A stretch of 64,000 nt of DNA from Vibrio cidicii. Lineage in GTDB: Bacteria > Pseudomonadota > Gammaproteobacteria > Enterobacterales > Vibrionaceae. Below the pieces are notes generated by a model that made no database searches, had not been told where the DNA came from, and saw nothing but the letters and a program-made list of their open reading frames with translations. Made by a program: the position numbers and the translations under genes. Shown here in pieces: positions 40,798 to 51,086 of the stretch (position 1 is the stretch's first letter; every line of letters starts with the position of its first letter). The stretch spans positions 2,542,001 through 2,606,000 of the forward strand of contig NZ_CP046804.1 of the NCBI RefSeq assembly GCF_009763805.1, in the 5' to 3' direction.

Positions 40798-41262
40798 TTA
40801 TTTATAGTTATCTGAAAAATACGCTTTAGTATTACGATGAACTTGCTCTGAAGTGAGCAAATCCTGTACATCCCACCAATGATAGTGATGATGCTGCTCT
40901 GCAGGGAGCGAATGAAGATCAAGATCTAAGGTGAGTTGGTAGCCCAATACCACATAGTGGGTAGAGAAGTCCGTTCCGGAAAAGTTATCACTATAGAGGT
41001 GTTGATAAGGGCCGAGGAACGTTGCTTCGAACAAGGGCACGGGGCGTCCCAGTTCGACTTGTGTTAAACGCAAAAAAGCCTGTTCAAAGGTTTCATCTTT
41101 GCCAATACGACCACCGGGAACAAACCAAAACCCTTGCGCGGGTCGGTTGGTTCTTAACCCTAACAGAACTTGGCCATGAAGATTGCGAATGATCAAGTCC
41201 ATAGAGACCAGAGGCGTAGAGGCAACGACAGTTTTAAAGGTTGCTTCATCCAGTCGTTGCAT
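40798..41262 (-). CDS. gmm: GDP-mannose mannosyl hydrolase (Nudix)
   Basis: 154-aa Nudix enzyme that hydrolyses GDP-mannose to GDP and mannose. The Nudix box is degenerate (GGRIGKDETFEQAFLRLTQ), lacking the usual RE..EE glutamates, exactly as in the GDP-mannose hydrolase subfamily; FWFVPGGRI and GPYQHLYSDNF are also typical. Position next to fcl and manC matches colanic acid-type clusters. Confidence 0.92.
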   Translation of the reverse strand: MQRLDEATFKTVVASTPLVSMDLIIRNLHGQVLLGLRTNRPAQGFWFVPGGRIGKDETFEQAFLRLTQVELGRPVPLFEATFLGPYQHLYSDNFSGTDFSTHYVVLGYQLTLDLDLHSLPAEQHHHYHWWDVQDLLTSEQVHRNTKAYFSDNYK

Positions 41263-41291
41263 CTGTTTTTACCTGTTACCGATTCTCTAGC

Positions 41292-42260
41292 CTATTTACG
41301 GAAGTTTTCTTGATTGGCCAAGAACCACTGATAAGTCTTGCTTAAGCCTTGTTCAAGGCTGACTTGATAACGCCAACCTAAAGCCGCCAAGCGTGATACA
41401 TCCATCAATTTGCGTGGCGTACCATCTGGCTTGGTGCTATCAAAGACCACTTTGCCTTCAAAGCCAACCACCTTGGCCATGGTTTCGGCCATTTCGCGAA
41501 TGGTGCAATCAACACCCGTACCCACATTAATATGTGACAACATAGGTTCGGTATTAGTTTGATAAGTTTGATTATCTAGCTCCATAACATGAACAGACGC
41601 TGCCGCCATATCATCCACATGCAAGAATTCACGCATCGGTGTGCCTGTACCCCAAACGACAACCTCAGCATCACCACGAAGTTTTGCTTCATGGAAGCGA
41701 CGCATCAATGCCGGAATAACGTGGGAGTTTTCTGGATGGAAGTTATCATTCTCGCCATACAAGTTGGTCGGCATCACGCTGCGGTAATCTCGGCCATATT
41801 GACGATTATAAGACTCACACAATTTAATTCCGGCGATTTTGGCTATCGCATACGGCTCATTAGTGGCTTCTAGAACACCTGTCAGCAAAGCTGCTTCCGT
41901 CATAGGCTGAGCAGCCAGCTTAGGGTAGATACATGAAGATCCGAGAAACAGCAAATGTTGCACGTTATTCAGATGAGCTGCATGGATGATATTACATTCC
42001 ATGATCAAGTTCTGATAAATAAACTCAGCAGGATAAGTGTTGTTGGCATGAATACCGCCAACTTTAGCTGCCGCGAGATAAACTTGATCAATTTGCTCGG
42101 CCGCGAAAAAGTCATTGACGGCATTTTGGTTAAGCAGATCGAGCTCACTACGCGAACGAGTGATAATTTCGACATCGTCGCGTTGAGCGAGTTGACGAAC
42201 AATCGCTGAGCCAACCATTCCATTATGGCCGGCAACAAAAATACGTTTTTTCACAGTCAT
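41292..42260 (-). CDS. fcl: GDP-L-fucose synthase
   Basis: 322-aa epimerase-reductase that turns GDP-4-keto-6-deoxymannose into GDP-L-fucose with NADPH. NADP motif [14 protein letters not shown] (8-21), Ser in [10 protein letters not shown] (about 107) and [13 protein letters not shown] with the YxxxK pair (about 137). Immediately follows gmd. Confidence 0.96.
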   Translation of the reverse strand: MTVKKRIFVAGHNGMVGSAIVRQLAQRDDVEIITRSRSELDLLNQNAVNDFFAAEQIDQVYLAAAKVGGIHANNTYPAEFIYQNLIMECNIIHAAHLNNVQHLLFLGSSCIYPKLAAQPMTEAALLTGVLEATNEPYAIAKIAGIKLCESYNRQYGRDYRSVMPTNLYGENDNFHPENSHVIPALMRRFHEAKLRGDAEVVVWGTGTPMREFLHVDDMAAASVHVMELDNQTYQTNTEPMLSHINVGTGVDCTIREMAETMAKVVGFEGKVVFDSTKPDGTPRKLMDVSRLAALGWRYQVSLEQGLSKTYQWFLANQENFRK

Positions 42261-42266
42261 TACCGC

Positions 42267-43374
42267 TTAGTTTTCTAGAGAAATCGCCACATCAAAGCCA
42301 TGTGCTTTTAATAATGCATGTTGCTTGGCTTTAGCGATATCGGCTGCAACCATTTCTGCACACATTTCTTCAACGGTGATTTCTGGTACCCAGCCTAGTT
42401 TAGCCTTGGCTTTGCTTGGATCACCTAGGAGCGTTTCTACTTCTGCAGGGCGGAAGAATTTAGGACTAACACGGACAATCACATCTCCTACCTTGACCAA
42501 TGGCGCTTTTTCACTATCTATCGCAGTCACGGTGGCAATTTCATCGACGCCTTCACCGGAGAAACTCAAGCTCAATACCTGCTTCTTTGGCAGACATACG
42601 TACAAACTCACGAACCGAAATTTGCTTGCCAGTCGCAATGACAAAATCATCAGCAACCTCTTGCTGGAGCATCATCCATTGCATGCGCACGTAATCTTTA
42701 GCATGTCCCCAATCACGCAATGCATCCATATTGCCAAGATATAAACAAGACTCTAAACCTTGGGAGATGTTAGCGATAGCACGAGTGATTTTACGCGTAA
42801 CAAAAGTTTCACCACGACGTGGCGATTCGTGATTAAACAAAATACCGTTACACGCATACATACCGTAAGATTCACGATAGTTCACCGTGATCCAATAAGC
42901 GTACATTTTCGCGACTGCGTAAGGAGAGCGAGGGTGGAACGGTGTGGTCTCTTTTTGAGGGATCTCTTGCACCTCACCATAAAGCTCAGATGTAGACGCT
43001 TGGTAAAAGCGAGTTTTCTTCTCTAAGCCGTTGATGCGAATCGCTTCCAATAGACGAATGGTTCCCATGGCATCAACGTCGGCCGCATACTCCGGTGATT
43101 CAAAAGAAACCGCTACATGAGACATCGCACCTAAGTTGTAGATTTCATCTGGTTGGATCTCTTTTACCAAGCGAATAAGATTTGATGAATCTGTTAGATC
43201 ACCATAATGCAGGTAAATATTATCTGACTGAGCGATGGCAGAATCGATACGCTCGGTGTTAAAGGACGATGCACGACGAATAATGCCGTGTACCTCATAG
43301 CCTTTTTCTAACAAAAATTCTGCTAAGTAAGAGCCATCTTGACCTGTTATACCTGTTATTAATGCTTTTTTCAT
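42267..43374 (-). CDS. gmd: GDP-mannose 4,6-dehydratase (frameshifted)
   Basis: Dehydrates GDP-mannose to GDP-4-keto-6-deoxymannose, first step to GDP-fucose. NAD motif [19 protein letters not shown] at 8-26, the active site [11 protein letters not shown], and YxxxK in [12 protein letters not shown]. The frame ends early at IELEF: GAAAC at 42561-42565 has one A too many. Deleting it joins IELEF to [11 protein letters not shown] and gives 368 aa, close to the 373 of E. coli Gmd. Confidence 0.93.
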
Positions 43375-43381
43375 AAAGTCC

Positions 43382-44299
43382 TCACTTCAATATTCTTCGT
43401 AACATTCTTTTAAGAGAGCGCTTGGGTTGGATCGTAATGGCAAAAAAAAGGTAACATAAAGAAAAAAATATATCTCCATTTGCTCTTGAAAACAGGCTTT
43501 TCCGATAAAAAAATCTTGACCAGTTCTTCAGAAAGTCATCTAAACGCTCTATTAATGTCCTTTTATCCCAAACAAAAGAAATAAAATCAGAGTAACTTAT
43601 TTCAGAAAGGTTATTTCTCCGCATATTCTCATTATATATTGCATAAGAATAACCTATATTTAACTCATTTTTTTTAGTAGAACTTAATGAGTTCATCAAT
43701 ATTCGATAATCAAGAACTACAGTATCTAAATTTGCCAACTTACCAAGTGAGGCTATCCGTAAAAAGAAATCCAAGTCTTCTCCAGCCAATCCAACAGTAT
43801 ATCCTCCCAAACATAATGCTTCCTTTTTTCTAAACATTATAGTTGGATGACAGATTGGAAAATTCTCATTCATAAGACCAGCTAATATTTTTTCATGTTC
43901 AGCAGGAAAAAAATCAATATTAATATATGAATTATTAACTAAAAATCTTATTTGACCTCCTAATAACACTACATCACTATTTGACTCCATAAATTTAAAT
44001 TGTTTTTCCAAACGATTGGGATGACAAATATCATCAGCATCCATCCTTGCAACTAAATCACCAGAACACATAGAAAGCAATTCGTTTAACGTATTCCCTA
44101 GACCTTTATTATCTCTTTTTTTAAAAATAATTCGATCATCTTCAATACCTTCAATCAAAGAAGCCGTCTTATCTGTCGAGCCGTCATCTATAATAATTAA
44201 TTCGAGATTACTATATGTTTGTTTCAAGACACTTTCAATTGCAGCAACAATTGTATCCTGTGCATTATATACAGGAAGTATAACAGATATAAGTTTCAA
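43382..44299 (-). CDS. Family 2 glycosyltransferase
   Basis: 305-aa GT-A enzyme of the capsule operon. N-terminal nucleotide-sugar site: [20 protein letters not shown] (6-25), [10 protein letters not shown] (about 36-45), and the DxD-type [13 protein letters not shown] (about 87-99). Short basic C-terminal hydrophobic region. AT-rich, like wzy beside it, typical of transferred glycan genes. Donor and acceptor cannot be told. Its start overlaps the wzy stop by 4 bp. Confidence 0.88.
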   Translation of the reverse strand: MKLISVILPVYNAQDTIVAAIESVLKQTYSNLELIIIDDGSTDKTASLIEGIEDDRIIFKKRDNKGLGNTLNELLSMCSGDLVARMDADDICHPNRLEKQFKFMESNSDVVLLGGQIRFLVNNSYINIDFFPAEHEKILAGLMNENFPICHPTIMFRKKEALCLGGYTVGLAGEDLDFFLRIASLGKLANLDTVVLDYRILMNSLSSTKKNELNIGYSYAIYNENMRRNNLSEISYSDFISFVWDKRTLIERLDDFLKNWSRFFYRKSLFSRANGDIFFSLCYLFFAITIQPKRSLKRMLRRILK

Positions 44300-45516
44300 A
44301 CCGACCCCACATAAATTAAAAACCTAGACATGATGTAAACAATAAAAACCAGAACCAAAACATAAAAAAGTGTAAATATATATGATAAGTCTATAAAAAA
44401 AGCGAAAAATAACGCAAACAAAATAATAATAGAAGCATATCGAAAGAAAATATTTTTACTACGTAAGGCGCTATCAGATAATGATAACATACAAAACATG
44501 AAAAGAGAAAAAACAAAAACACCAAAATTTCCATATAAATAAAAAGACTCACCTACGGCACTAACTCTGTGGCCGCCTTCAAAAGATCGACCAGCTGAAA
44601 ATGCCAAGTATGATGCAAACCTATCACTATACTCATATGAATTTAATAAAGGTGCCAGTGAGACAGAAAACTTATCTATCAATAATGTTAAAACGATTTT
44701 CGTATCAATATAATTGTAACTTAAATAGAAATCATAAACATTACCACCTAGTTGGCGTGTAATAGTCGCATAAATAAAATCTTTACTAAGAGATATTGAT
44801 TCGCTGTAAGCATATCTAAACATTGCAACTAAGACAATAGAAACAAAAAGTGCTAAAACCCTTATTAAAATCGATACATTCAGTCTTATTTCATTACCTC
44901 TAGCAATATATCTAAAATAAAAAGAAAATATAAGTGCGACAAACAACAAAAAACGGCCACCATATAGAGAAAGTGAGATGACGAATAGAAGCAAACTCAC
45001 AAAAAACAAAAAATTAAAATTACGCTGAGATAAAACATATACGGTCAGCAATAGAACACCAAATTGGTAAAAAACATAATCTTTACCTGACAAAACAATT
45101 CCAACATTAGTTCTCCAATCAGGAGTAAATGGAACTAATCCTGAATGCAAACCATGATAAACAATTTTAAAAAAAGAGAACATAAAAAATAAGAGAATGA
45201 AAAAAAAGAACAACTTATTATCATTTGGGAATTCATTCAGCCCTCTAAAGGGATTTTTTAGTTTATTATAAGAAACTGAAAAAAAACAGTATATTATGGA
45301 TGAAATAACAATAAAAAATACATATGGATCTATAAATGAACTTGAAAAAACAACACTACCTAAGGGATTAAAACGAGAAACAGTTATATTTACAACCAAG
45401 CTACCAACGCATATCATATAAAATAAACTCAAACTTGGTCTGTTTGTAAGAAGTCGACTAGACTTACCAAGATACAAACTGATAAAATAAGCTGAAATAC
45501 AAGTAATCACCTCCAC
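44296..45516 (-). CDS. wzy: Repeat-unit polymerase (Wzy-like)
   Basis: 406-aa membrane protein with about 11 hydrophobic helices and a larger loop near residues 230-320, the usual plan of Wzy. Very AT-rich, with little sequence conservation, also usual. Wzy polymerises lipid-linked units in the periplasm. The call rests on topology and on being the only such protein in an operon with wzx and wzc. Confidence 0.75.
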   Translation of the reverse strand: MEVITCISAYFISLYLGKSSRLLTNRPSLSLFYMICVGSLVVNITVSRFNPLGSVVFSSSFIDPYVFFIVISSIIYCFFSVSYNKLKNPFRGLNEFPNDNKLFFFFILLFFMFSFFKIVYHGLHSGLVPFTPDWRTNVGIVLSGKDYVFYQFGVLLLTVYVLSQRNFNFLFFVSLLLFVISLSLYGGRFLLFVALIFSFYFRYIARGNEIRLNVSILIRVLALFVSIVLVAMFRYAYSESISLSKDFIYATITRQLGGNVYDFYLSYNYIDTKIVLTLLIDKFSVSLAPLLNSYEYSDRFASYLAFSAGRSFEGGHRVSAVGESFYLYGNFGVFVFSLFMFCMLSLSDSALRSKNIFFRYASIIILFALFFAFFIDLSYIFTLFYVLVLVFIVYIMSRFLIYVGSV

Positions 45517-45519
45517 TAA

Positions 45520-46524
45520 TCATACCTCTAAAAAATTAATATTTTTATTTACACATGACAACCTGTATATACATTGAAATAAATAACTTTGCTTGTCAGC
45601 CTCATTATACAAGATATTAACAATAACATTATTAAAGAAAAAGGTCGAGGAAATTGAAGACGTATTGAGATTCGTGTATATCTCAGATATATTTCCATTA
45701 CAAGTCATTACTAACTCGGATGAAATAAAAGAAGGTAATATTACTACGCCGGGTATTGAATCAAATAGATTGTACTCGTTTTTTGATAGAGGGTGATACT
45801 TTACATAAACACCATCATATACATTTAACTTTTCAATAACTAAGTTATAAAAATATGTTTTAGTTTTTTCATCACATAAAAGTGGAAGCAATACAAGAAT
45901 TATACGATGTTTTTTCTTATCATATGGAAAGTAACCATCTAAATTACAGTGTGACTGTTCTACTTTATTTCTCCAATTAGAAGATGTTAAATATTTATTA
46001 TTGCTATTTTTTTTGTTTTCTTCTCTAACCAGTTCAGGATATGTAAAGAATGAGTTCTTTATAAACTTACTGGTACCGAGCACATTCGTAAAATCATAGG
46101 AGAAACCAAAAAAAATACTATATTCGATTCTTTTTATCCCACCATTTTTAATAAAGTGATCATTATAAGGAGCACTACCATCTTCAATATAAAACACATT
46201 TTTACACTTGAGGGATTTGATTGTTTTTTGGCTATACGGTGAGTTATCATTAAAAACATAAACATTATTAACTTTATTCAGGTCCAAATATGTGCATAAT
46301 TGCCTAATCCTTTCTTTTAAAGTTAAAAATGACTTTATTTTACTTTTCAGACCAAATTTAGAAGGAAAATTAACATATGAAAAGTTTTTTATTTTCACGC
46401 ATTGTACATAACTTGACAATAAGTCATTTTCATCTAACAATAAAATTAGATCTTCTTCATTATAATGAAGAAAGGATAATGATAAAAAAACATGGTATGG
46501 TGTCATTGCTATAAATATATTCAT
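45520..46524 (-). CDS. Sialyltransferase-like glycosyltransferase (GT52/polysialyltransferase type)
   Basis: 334-aa protein without membrane helices. It shows the three hallmarks of the bacterial GT-B sialyltransferase superfamily (GT38/52/97): an acidic-acidic-Gly motif in FYIEDGSAPY (about 133), an HP motif in VYVKYHPLS (about 244) and a Ser-rich motif in NTSSISSTF (about 290). With a complete pse set in the same operon, it is the best candidate to transfer pseudaminic acid from its CMP form. AT-rich. Donor specificity is inferred. Confidence 0.65.
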   Translation of the reverse strand: MNIFIAMTPYHVFLSLSFLHYNEEDLILLLDENDLLSSYVQCVKIKNFSYVNFPSKFGLKSKIKSFLTLKERIRQLCTYLDLNKVNNVYVFNDNSPYSQKTIKSLKCKNVFYIEDGSAPYNDHFIKNGGIKRIEYSIFFGFSYDFTNVLGTSKFIKNSFFTYPELVREENKKNSNNKYLTSSNWRNKVEQSHCNLDGYFPYDKKKHRIILVLLPLLCDEKTKTYFYNLVIEKLNVYDGVYVKYHPLSKNEYNLFDSIPGVVILPSFISSELVMTCNGNISEIYTNLNTSSISSTFFFNNVIVNILYNEADKQSYLFQCIYRLSCVNKNINFLEV

Positions 46525-46589
46525 AAATTAAATCTTATTATTAAATTAACTGTAAGAACACGGTAACCCACGGAAAAATCATCAACATC

Positions 46590-46763
46590 CACGGCTTGCG
46601 CATGAGTTAAATAATTGTTAAGTCCCAAATAACACGTGCTCTCGAAACTCTGTATTTAACGCGCATTTTAATTGCCGCCTTTTCAAAGTGCCTTTCATTT
46701 CTACTAACTTTATCAAGTTCATGCACATTTGACGTATGCGCGAAAGATTCTCTGCCGCATGCT
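46590..46763 (-). mobile_element. 3' fragment of ISAs1-family element b
   Basis: 174 bp almost identical to the left end of the complete element b (48009 onwards): same terminal repeat CACGGCTTGCGCATGAG and same tail up to GCCGCATGCT. It is cut there by the left end of element a. A solo remnant of an older copy. Confidence 0.85.
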
Positions 46764-46788
46764 CACGGAAACCGCATGAACATCACCG

Positions 46789-47916
46789 TCACGTAAGGCT
46801 TTCAAGAACCTTACTTAGGTACTTTTCGTCCATTGCGCACTTCATCCGTTTACGTTTGATACCACCTTTAAACGTGGTTTCGCTCTTTAATAGGTTCAAA
46901 CATATTTGCCTGATCCTTGCAAAAGCCTCTGCTCGATCGTCCGCTCTAATACGCGAGTTGTCCTCACAGAATGTGGTATCAAGTGACCAATGCATGACCT
47001 CTACACCCCAGTGAGAACGAGTCGCTTCAAGTAACGTTTGAGCTTCCAATTCTTTAGAGCATATGTAGTAACGAATACTCACATCTTGCTCTGTTGCTAC
47101 TGCCGATTCTTGTCGAATTGAAGCCACGATGCCCATTGATTTAAGCCCAGGCCATTCATGTTCAATATCACCCAAAACCGACAAATCGCGATTCACTAAA
47201 GCCACTCTCGTTTCTATTCTTCCGTGACTTTTTTCTTGAGTACTATAAGCACTACCGTCGAAGTCTTGAAGCATTTCCATTCGAAAATAATCATCAAAGG
47301 CTTGCTCAAGCATTCCCTGATTGCCTTTGACCGCCAATAAATAATCCGCTTCTTTATCAAGGGTTTTCTGCGCTATTTTCTTTTGGCAGCCCATTGCATC
47401 AATCGTAATCAAGCAGCCTTTTACATCTAGCAAGTCAAGTAGCTTGGGGATCGCGGTAATCTCGTTACTCTTAGAATCAACCTTCTGTTGCCCAATGCTC
47501 ATTCCATTTGCTGTAGCAAAAGCGTTCACCATATGGATCGTTCCTTTGCCTTTCGAGCGGTCATAAGAACCGCGTAATGTTTTACCATCGATGGCAATAA
47601 CTTCACCATCCGTCAGTGTATGGCAGTCCTTCATCCAGGCAATGAAGCTTCTTTGCAAAGCGACAGGATTAATCATACCCACCACACGAGACAACGTATC
47701 CGCAGAAGGAATTCCAGCTTCAAAGTGACCATATCTTTTAAGGAAATCTAAGCGAGCATGACCAAAATCGATAATGCCATCCCAGCCATCGTGACCCGAC
47801 AAAACACCACAAATTGTCAGCAAAATAATGTCTGATAATTTATGTTCTACTTTGCTTTCTTGTCGATAGTCTTTAATGATTTGGAAATGCATAAATGGGT
47901 TGATTAACTCGCTCAT
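46789..47916 (-). CDS. ISAs1-family transposase (element a), intact
   Basis: 375-aa DDE transposase. The family's N-terminal block [17 protein letters not shown], first catalytic Asp in VIAIDGKTLRGSYDRS (about 110), second Asp in ITIDAMGCQKKIA, and Glu in RSHWGVEVMHWSLD are all present. Encoded in the operon's direction, between the sialyltransferase-like gene and wzx. Open throughout, so element a may still be mobile, although its upstream region is split by element b. Confidence 0.93.
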   Translation of the reverse strand: MSELINPFMHFQIIKDYRQESKVEHKLSDIILLTICGVLSGHDGWDGIIDFGHARLDFLKRYGHFEAGIPSADTLSRVVGMINPVALQRSFIAWMKDCHTLTDGEVIAIDGKTLRGSYDRSKGKGTIHMVNAFATANGMSIGQQKVDSKSNEITAIPKLLDLLDVKGCLITIDAMGCQKKIAQKTLDKEADYLLAVKGNQGMLEQAFDDYFRMEMLQDFDGSAYSTQEKSHGRIETRVALVNRDLSVLGDIEHEWPGLKSMGIVASIRQESAVATEQDVSIRYYICSKELEAQTLLEATRSHWGVEVMHWSLDTTFCEDNSRIRADDRAEAFARIRQICLNLLKSETTFKGGIKRKRMKCAMDEKYLSKVLESLT

Positions 47917-48008
47917 ATTTAGGCTCCTATATTGTCTAGGAGCTATTACAAAACAACAGAAATGATCTTCAAGGTGATCTTAAATTTCATCGGGTTACAT
48001 CTAAAAAC

Positions 48009-49288
48009 CACGGCTTGCGCATGAGTTAAATAATTGTTAAGTCCCAAATAACACGTGCTCTCGAAACTCTGTATTTAACGCACATTTCAATTGCCGCCTT
48101 TTCAAAGTGCCTTTCATTTCTACTAACTTTATCAAGTTCATGCACATTTGACGTATGCGCGAAAGATTCTCTGCCGCATGCTGATAAGTAATGCGGCTAT
48201 CATCTTCTCCCATCACACAATCCAGCCACCAATGCATACTCTCTACACCCCAGTGACCACGACACAATTCGCCAAAACTAACCGGCGTCAGTTTCCTTCG
48301 ATGAGATGAAATACCGAATACCAAGACTTCCCGATGTTTCACTATTCGACTTCTGGTAAGTTACTGCTATACATAATGTTTTTAAACCTTTCCAATCAAC
48401 AGCAAAATCACCAAATTCTTGGGTAAATGGGACCGTGATGTATGTCCTTATCACTTTACGACCACGTTTACCTGCCTCTTCTTGCTCTACTGCGTGAGAC
48501 GAATACTCTGCCAATTTCTCAAAAGAAAAATGAGATTGAAAAAGAGCATGTAAACGAGGTTGGTTATCCTTAACGGACATTAAATAGTCACCACCTCTAA
48601 GAACAATATCTTCCGCTATGGCTCTTTGACATCCCATGGCATCTAGGCTGATAACTCGGTCTTCGACTTGGATTAATTTCAATATCTGGGGAATTAGCGT
48701 GATCTCATTGGATTTTTCATCCGTTTTCAACTGCCCTAGCACAAGGCCAGTATCTACAGAATACGCGTTCACCATATGGGTTAAGCATTTGTTTTTACTA
48801 TAATCATACGTACCCTTTAATGACTTGCCATCTATGGCAACATGATGGGTCACTAAGGATTTTTCTCGCCGAATATCATTACACCATCGAACGAAACACA
48901 ATGAAAACTCATCTGGATCAATCAAACCCACTATTCGCGCCAAGGTATCGTGACTAGGCACACCAGAAGAGTAGTCGCTAAACTGACGAAACCAGGTTAA
49001 ATTTTCCTCACCAAAGCCTTCGATTTCATCCCAAGTCTTCATTCCGCACAGCATCGCTGTCACCACCTGGAACATCACTTCGAAGAAATTATAGGTCGAT
49101 TTTCTTGCCTGACGAGTATCACTCAATATGCTAAAATGCTCTTTAAATTCGCTGTAATCCATATTCGTCTTATCCTGCTTTATTTTTAACGGTATAAGAT
49201 CACGTCAAGATCGCTAATTCAATCTATTTCTAAAAATTTTATCCCAAAATTCGATAAAAAGGTGCGTCAATAACATGCGCGAACCCTG
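48009..49288 (-). mobile_element. ISAs1-family element b, complete, 1280 bp
   Basis: Imperfect inverted ends CACGGCTTGCGCATG and CATGCGCGAACCCTG. Flanked by an 11-bp direct repeat CATCTAAAAAC (47998-48008 and 49289-49299), the target duplication. It is inserted in the 5' non-coding part of element a. Confidence 0.88.
48037..49162 (-). CDS. ISAs1-family transposase (element b), frameshifted
   Basis: DDE transposase related to that of element a but clearly a different element. VAIDGKSLKGTYDYSKNK holds the first Asp and VISLDAMGCQRAIAED the second; the Glu region GHWGVESMHWWLD is in the other frame. The break is at GTTTC, 48291-48295; deleting one T joins FISSKE to LTPVSFGELCRGHWG and restores 374 aa. 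Inactive as written, unless the extra base is a sequence error. Confidence 0.88.
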
Positions 49289-49380
49289 CATCTAAAAACT
49301 GAGATTAATGAAACATTGGCAACCAATTCTAAGCATCACCGCAGCCCTTATATATCAACGACCTTCATGCGGTTTCCCTG

Positions 49381-49780
49381 GTGCTATCGTGTCTGAAGAT
49401 GGAACACCATTTTCAAACTCGTCTATTGCCTTGAGAAAACCGAGTCTAGTGACTCCAAAATCATTAATCCCTTCCCAAGTATCATAACCCGATAAAACAC
49501 CACAAATTGTTAACAAAATAATGTCTGACAATTTGTGTTCTACCTTAGCGGTTTGACGATAATCTTTGATCAACTCAAAATGCATAAATGGGTTCGTTAA
49601 AGTGGTCACATTTGACTCAAATTGCATATGGAACCATTAGAAAACAACCAAAATTATCGTCCAGCTGATCTTTAATTCATTGCAATTACTGTGATGATGA
49701 TTAAATAATCACATTAAATTAGACTCTGCTAATTCAATGCACACGCCTTTAAAATCAAGGACGTTCATGTGATTGCCCTA
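49381..49780 (-). mobile_element. 5' remnant of a third ISAs1-family element
   Basis: Encodes only the N-terminal 75 or so residues of a transposase (49355-49627; [37 protein letters not shown]) close to that of element a. It is cut off by the right end of element a. Its own outer end is probably GTTCATGTGATTGCCCTA at 49763-49780. Confidence 0.75.
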
Positions 49781-49794
49781 CCTAAAAACCAAAC

Positions 49795-51054
49795 TTAAGA
49801 TTTCTCACTATAGGAAAACCAAGGCATATCCACTGAAAAATATGCCACGAACCAAGTAAACAAAAACTGAAAGCATTTAGATAATATAAAAGCTATAGCG
49901 GCTCCCACTATCCCCATTTCTTTTACCAATACAAGTAGCAAAGCAACATTGAGAAAACCAGATGAAATTGTAACGAGTGCTAAATACCCTGTTTTCTTTG
50001 CATAGAATATATAATTAGTTACCATCAGATACATGCCGCCTAGAATCTGACCAAAACAAAGTAAACCAATAACTTCGCCCGCAGCTCGATAATTTTCCCC
50101 TGCAATGAAAACCAACGCCCAAGGGCCAACCCAAAAAGGGATAGGGGCAATACAAAGTAATAACAGAATATAAAGATAAGTATATTTAACCACTTTTCTT
50201 TTTTCAACTATGTCGTCACGCTTTAAAACCTCAAATAACCATGGCACATAAGCTTTATTAATTGCATCAAATACGATATTAAAAGCCAGACTTAGTTGCA
50301 CTGCGACCATATAGACACCAGCGCTACCCAAGCCGAGCTCTTGATTAATAATAAAACGGTCTACAGCTGCAAGTAAAAACCCCCCCAAAACATGAGGTAT
50401 TAACGGTACACCAAAGTGTAGTGCTTGCTTAATATAACACGGACGCCAACAAAATAAAGTTACTAACTTATCTTTAAATAACATAGCGATAGCAACCAAC
50501 GCTGATAAAGCGGTGGCTATAATCTGTGCATCGATGCGCCCTTGAGTACCATAATGTAGAGCTATTACCAGCAACAGTGATAAGCAAACATTAAAGATGC
50601 TATTACTTATTTGTAATAGGCCAAATTTAAATGCCTCACCTCGTACTTGCCATTGCCCTAAGCGGAAATTCACAACAAAACTTAAGGAGCTCAACAACAA
50701 AGCACCATAAATCCAATTGATAGATATAGAAAGAAACTCACTTATTTGTTTAGAAAAAATGCCAAATATGAACAATAACACCAGTGTTGACCCAAGCAAT
50801 ATATGAAAACAAGCACCATTATATTCGCTAAGCTCATACAAAATATTATCATCATAATATTTTCGGTTTGCAGCACCTATCGTGTTTAAACCAACCAGTG
50901 CTGCCAACCCTGTAACCAGCGTTTGAAACATTGCAACTTGACCATACTCTTCCGTAGACAGTACCCTTGTTAGTATCGGCAATAAAAGAAAAGGAATAGA
51001 AGCATTGATAATATTAGAAAAAAGATAAATAAGTGAGTTTTTAGTTAGTGACAT
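49795..51054 (-). CDS. wzx: Repeat-unit flippase (Wzx-like, MOP/PST family)
   Basis: 419-aa protein with about 12-14 membrane helices. The start MSLTKNSLIYLFSNIINASIPFLLLPILTR is the polysaccharide-flippase N-terminus, and TEEYGQVAMFQT is typical of the family. It would move undecaprenyl-linked units across the inner membrane. Low GC. Lies between the IS nest and pseI. Confidence 0.9.
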   Translation of the reverse strand: MSLTKNSLIYLFSNIINASIPFLLLPILTRVLSTEEYGQVAMFQTLVTGLAALVGLNTIGAANRKYYDDNILYELSEYNGACFHILLGSTLVLLFIFGIFSKQISEFLSISINWIYGALLLSSLSFVVNFRLGQWQVRGEAFKFGLLQISNSIFNVCLSLLLVIALHYGTQGRIDAQIIATALSALVAIAMLFKDKLVTLFCWRPCYIKQALHFGVPLIPHVLGGFLLAAVDRFIINQELGLGSAGVYMVAVQLSLAFNIVFDAINKAYVPWLFEVLKRDDIVEKRKVVKYTYLYILLLLCIAPIPFWVGPWALVFIAGENYRAAGEVIGLLCFGQILGGMYLMVTNYIFYAKKTGYLALVTISSGFLNVALLLVLVKEMGIVGAAIAFILSKCFQFLFTWFVAYFSVDMPWFSYSEKS

Positions 51055-51086
51055 AATAAAATGGTGAAAAGCTTCACCACCTATAG

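Larger units (their letters stand above)
46764..49380 (-). mobile_element. ISAs1-family element a, interrupted by element b
   Basis: Ends CACGGAAACCGCATGAA (left) and TTCATGCGGTTTCCCTG (right) are near-perfect inverted repeats. Without the nested element b it would be about 1.33 kb, a normal ISAs1 size. It contains an intact transposase gene. The outer flanks show no clear target duplication, so rearrangement between copies is likely. Confidence 0.75.
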
